Positions 7,339-9,130 of a stretch of DNA of 9,130 nucleotides are shown in pieces. A program made the translations under genes and the position numbers. Origin of the DNA: Acidimicrobiales bacterium (GTDB lineage: Bacteria > Actinomycetota > Acidimicrobiia > Acidimicrobiales > JANYDT01); NCBI GenBank assembly GCA_025358985.1, contig JANYHQ010000536.1, positions 1 to 9,130 of the forward strand, in the 5' to 3' direction. How positions within the stretch are numbered: the stretch's first letter is position 1; the number at the start of each line of letters is the position of its first letter. The notes beneath the pieces were generated by a model. It was not told where the DNA came from, did not search any database, and worked only from the letters and a program-made list of their open reading frames with translations.

Positions 7339-8973
7339 ATGTCATCAGTGCCTGACTATGGAGCCATCATCATCGGCGGAGGCCACAACGGCCTCATCTG
7401 CGCCACGTATCTTGCCAAGGCGGGCATCAAGGTGGTGGTGTTGGAAGCTCGATCGGCGGTCGGTGGCAATGCCGCCACCGAGGTGGCGTTGGGTGGTGCG
7501 CGAGTCAACATCTGCAACTGCGATCACACCATGGTGCGGGCCACACCCATCATCGAAGAGTTGGGTTTGGCCAAACACGGCCTGCGCTATATCAACGCTG
7601 ACATCGTGCAGACCAACATCCATTGGGATGGTGGCCCGGCCTGGGTGCAGTTCCACGATGCCGCCCGAACCCTGGACGGGTTGGGGCACACGTACCCCGG
7701 CGAGATGGCCAATTATTCGGCCTATCTGAAGGATGCACTGCCCGTTGCTCGTTTGGTGGTGGACGTAGCCAACGATTCGCCTACCCCGGGCACCGTGATC
7801 CCCAAGGTGTTGCGTCGTCGCGTGGCGGGGGTGTCCACCATGCTGCACTGGGCCAAGCAGTCCGTAGGCGACGTGATGCGAAAGTACTTCGATTCCGATC
7901 AACTGAGGGCGCCGCTCATCACCACGGGTCCAGCCGTGTGGGGGCTGTCACCGGAGACACCGGGTACCGGCATGGGCAGCATTGGTTATGCACTGCGCCA
8001 CGCCGTACAACCGGGCCGGCCAGTAGGCGGTAGTGGCAGTTTGCCGGTGGCCATCGAGGCGGCGTTGGTGGAAGCGGGCGGTGAGGTGCGCTGCCATTCG
8101 CGAGTGGCCAAGATCGTCTGTGAAGGAGCCAACGTTTCGGGTGTGGTGTTGGAGTCGGGCGACATGATAAGCGCGCCTATTGTAGTAGTGGCGGCGGACC
8201 CGCAGGCGGCGTTGGTGGAATGGCTCACCGGTGCCCCGCCCCAGGCCGCCGAGATCATTGCCCGCTACAAGGCCCAGGCCCGCCACGATGGGTACGAGGC
8301 CAAAGTGGACGCAGTGGTGGATCAGCCGTACACGTTCAACGCAGTGTCAGACGAGCTTACCCGGGTGCTCGGTGTGTCCCACGATGATGTCCGCAATGCC
8401 ACCTCCATCGTGTCGCCGTCGCTGTCGGACATGGCCACATCGTTCGAGTTGAAGGGCCGTGGAGTTATTGCCGATCAACCCATGTTCTTCTCCAATTCAC
8501 CGTCCGTGAAGGACCCAACACTGGCCGCCGACCTGCCCGCCGGGTCCAACGTGTTCAGTATCGAGGTGTTGTGGACGCCGTACGACCTACACGGTGGGTG
8601 GGAGGGCACGGGTGAGCCGGAGCGTTGGCTACGAACGTTTGGCCGACTGGTGACCACGCAGTCCGGGTTGCCCTTCCGCGACACCGTACGGGACTGGCGA
8701 CTGATGGGACCACGCGAGTACGAGCAGCAGTTTTCCATGGTGCGCGGCTATGCGCCGTCGTTCGCCGGTACCCCGGTGTCGGCGTTGCTGGGCAAGGATC
8801 CCGAGCTCACCCGCTACTCCACGCCGGTGGGTGGCCTGTTCCTCACCGGAGCCGCCACGTTCCCCGGGGCCGGCGTATGGGGGGCGTCGGGCCGCAATGC
8901 CGCCACCGCCATCTTGGCGTCGGACTCACGATCGGCCAAAGCCCGCCGCGCCGTGGTGGCCGCCACCTCCTGA
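7339..8973 (+). CDS. CrtI/PYROXD2-like FAD-dependent oxidoreductase
   Basis: This 544-residue flavoprotein belongs to the phytoene desaturase-like amine-oxidase superfamily (COG1233). The N-terminal FAD Rossmann fold has GGGHNG at 13-18 and acidic E36 (VVLEARSAVGG). The mid-region GGSGSLPVAIEAALVEAGG (from about 230) is typical of the family. The C-terminal FAD-binding segment at about 499-522 contains LTGAATFPGAGVWGASGRN. An unusual pair of cysteines, C59 and C61 (NICNCDH), lies shortly after the flavin fold. The ATG at 7339 is chosen because the protein then begins a few residues before the Rossmann strand; the frame is open back to 7258 but that part is unlike the family. No carotenoid genes are nearby, so a phytoene substrate is unlikely; the real substrate is unknown. 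It is divergent from the creatininase-family gene. Confidence 0.9.
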   Translation: MSSVPDYGAIIIGGGHNGLICATYLAKAGIKVVVLEARSAVGGNAATEVALGGARVNICNCDHTMVRATPIIEELGLAKHGLRYINADIVQTNIHWDGGPAWVQFHDAARTLDGLGHTYPGEMANYSAYLKDALPVARLVVDVANDSPTPGTVIPKVLRRRVAGVSTMLHWAKQSVGDVMRKYFDSDQLRAPLITTGPAVWGLSPETPGTGMGSIGYALRHAVQPGRPVGGSGSLPVAIEAALVEAGGEVRCHSRVAKIVCEGANVSGVVLESGDMISAPIVVVAADPQAALVEWLTGAPPQAAEIIARYKAQARHDGYEAKVDAVVDQPYTFNAVSDELTRVLGVSHDDVRNATSIVSPSLSDMATSFELKGRGVIADQPMFFSNSPSVKDPTLAADLPAGSNVFSIEVLWTPYDLHGGWEGTGEPERWLRTFGRLVTTQSGLPFRDTVRDWRLMGPREYEQQFSMVRGYAPSFAGTPVSALLGKDPELTRYSTPVGGLFLTGAATFPGAGVWGASGRNAATAILASDSRSAKARRAVVAATS

Positions 8974-9000
8974 CGGCTGCCCAAAACCCACCCTTCCCAC

Positions 9001-9035
9001 CCGTCGACCCTTCGACTCCGTCGACCCCGTCGACC
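9001..9035. repeat. CCGTCGACC short tandem array
   Basis: Units of CCGTCGACC lie at 9001-9009, 9018-9026 and 9027-9035, with a degenerate 8-base unit CTTCGACT at 9010-9017. This gives about four copies of an 8-9 base unit, each perfect one containing the palindrome GTCGAC. Confidence 0.8.
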
Positions 9036-9107
9036 TGTGGACCTCCAGCAGGTTCGTGGCCGTGCTGCAGCGCTGCTGGGTGTCCACGAACCTGCTGGGC
9101 GTCCACA
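9036..9107. repeat. 72-base imperfect palindrome built from a 15-base motif
   Basis: The dyad axis falls between 9071 and 9072. The strongest stem pairs 9045-9059 with 9084-9098 over 15 perfect bases, extended outward by 7 pairs (9036-9042 with 9101-9107) across a two-base interruption. The centre is the perfect palindrome GCAGCGCTGC (9067-9076). Overall 29 of 36 positions pair, plus three G-T pairs. The motif CTGCTGG-NN-GTCCAC occurs at 9073-9087 and 9092-9106 on the + strand and 9037-9051 on the - strand, with a degenerate fourth copy at 9056-9070 (-). Copies on each side are exactly 19 bases apart. A cruciform, protein-binding array or RNA hairpin is possible; function is unknown. Confidence 0.85.
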
Positions 9108-9109
9108 CT

Positions 9110-9130
9110 GGGGGCTGGGGCTGGGGCTGG
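9110..9130 (+). repeat. GGGGCT tandem repeat, potential G-quadruplex (runs off window)
   Basis: At least three consecutive GGGGCT units start at 9111 and continue to the window end. Three four-base G runs are separated by CT and a fourth run begins at 9129. If the next bases continue the pattern, a four-tract G-quadruplex with two-base loops is possible on the + strand. Confidence 0.7.

Larger units (their letters stand above)
8974..9130. other. Repeat-rich intergenic region
   Basis: No coding region is supported in these 157 bases after the oxidoreductase stop. It holds, in order, a C-rich lead (8974-9000), a GTCGACC tandem array, a large palindrome and a GGGGCT tandem running off the window. 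No T-tract terminator is visible. Confidence 0.7.

Noticed and set aside
6428..8973. Mycofactocin cluster
   Set aside because: A creatininase-family protein is present, but the precursor peptide, MftB, the radical SAM enzyme and the glycosyltransferase are absent, and the flavoprotein is CrtI-like, not a GMC oxidoreductase.
7339..8973. Carotenoid phytoene desaturase
   Set aside because: Fold motifs match the broad family only; no phytoene synthase or other carotenoid gene lies in the window.
9036..9107. CRISPR array or intrinsic terminator
   Set aside because: The repeats are 15-base, mirrored, and separated by 4-base gaps, unlike CRISPR repeat-spacer units; there is no T-tract after the hairpin, so a classical intrinsic terminator is not supported.

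Overview
This is a GC-rich chromosomal window whose gene content (two-subunit glutamate synthase, CorA, a VanW-domain exported protein, a DUF2461 protein, a creatininase-fold hydrolase and a CrtI-like flavoprotein) suits a Gram-positive actinobacterium. The protein style hints at Acidimicrobiia or a relative, but that placement is an inference from composition and sequence feel, not from a marker gene.

Left part (1-2828, + strand): the 3' end of gltB (large subunit of NADPH glutamate synthase), a 75-base spacer with a strong Shine-Dalgarno, then complete gltD (small subunit). Together they form the GOGAT enzyme of ammonium assimilation.

Middle (2806-7252, - strand): an apparent four-gene transcription unit reading right to left: creatininase-family amidohydrolase, DUF2461 protein, VanW/YoaR-type exported protein, and CorA divalent-cation channel. 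The first pair overlaps by about 35 bases, the second pair is about 71 bases apart, and the VanW and CorA genes are separated by only 4 bases. corA runs convergently into gltD and the two coding regions overlap tail to tail by 23 bases.

Right part (7253-8973): an 86-base divergent intergenic region holding three consecutive inverted repeats separates the creatininase gene from a + strand CrtI/PYROXD2-like FAD oxidoreductase. The divergent arrangement suggests shared control of a hydrolase and an oxidoreductase acting on an unknown substrate.

Right edge (8974-9130): a gene-free, repeat-rich stretch. It holds a GTCGACC tandem array, a 72-base imperfect palindrome built from a 15-base motif with 19-base spacing in mirror arrangement, and a GGGGCT tandem that runs off the end. 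This is the least explained part of the window. I found no RNA genes, CRISPR array or transposase. No complete new multi-gene system is evident; most of the window is housekeeping or conserved accessory metabolism.
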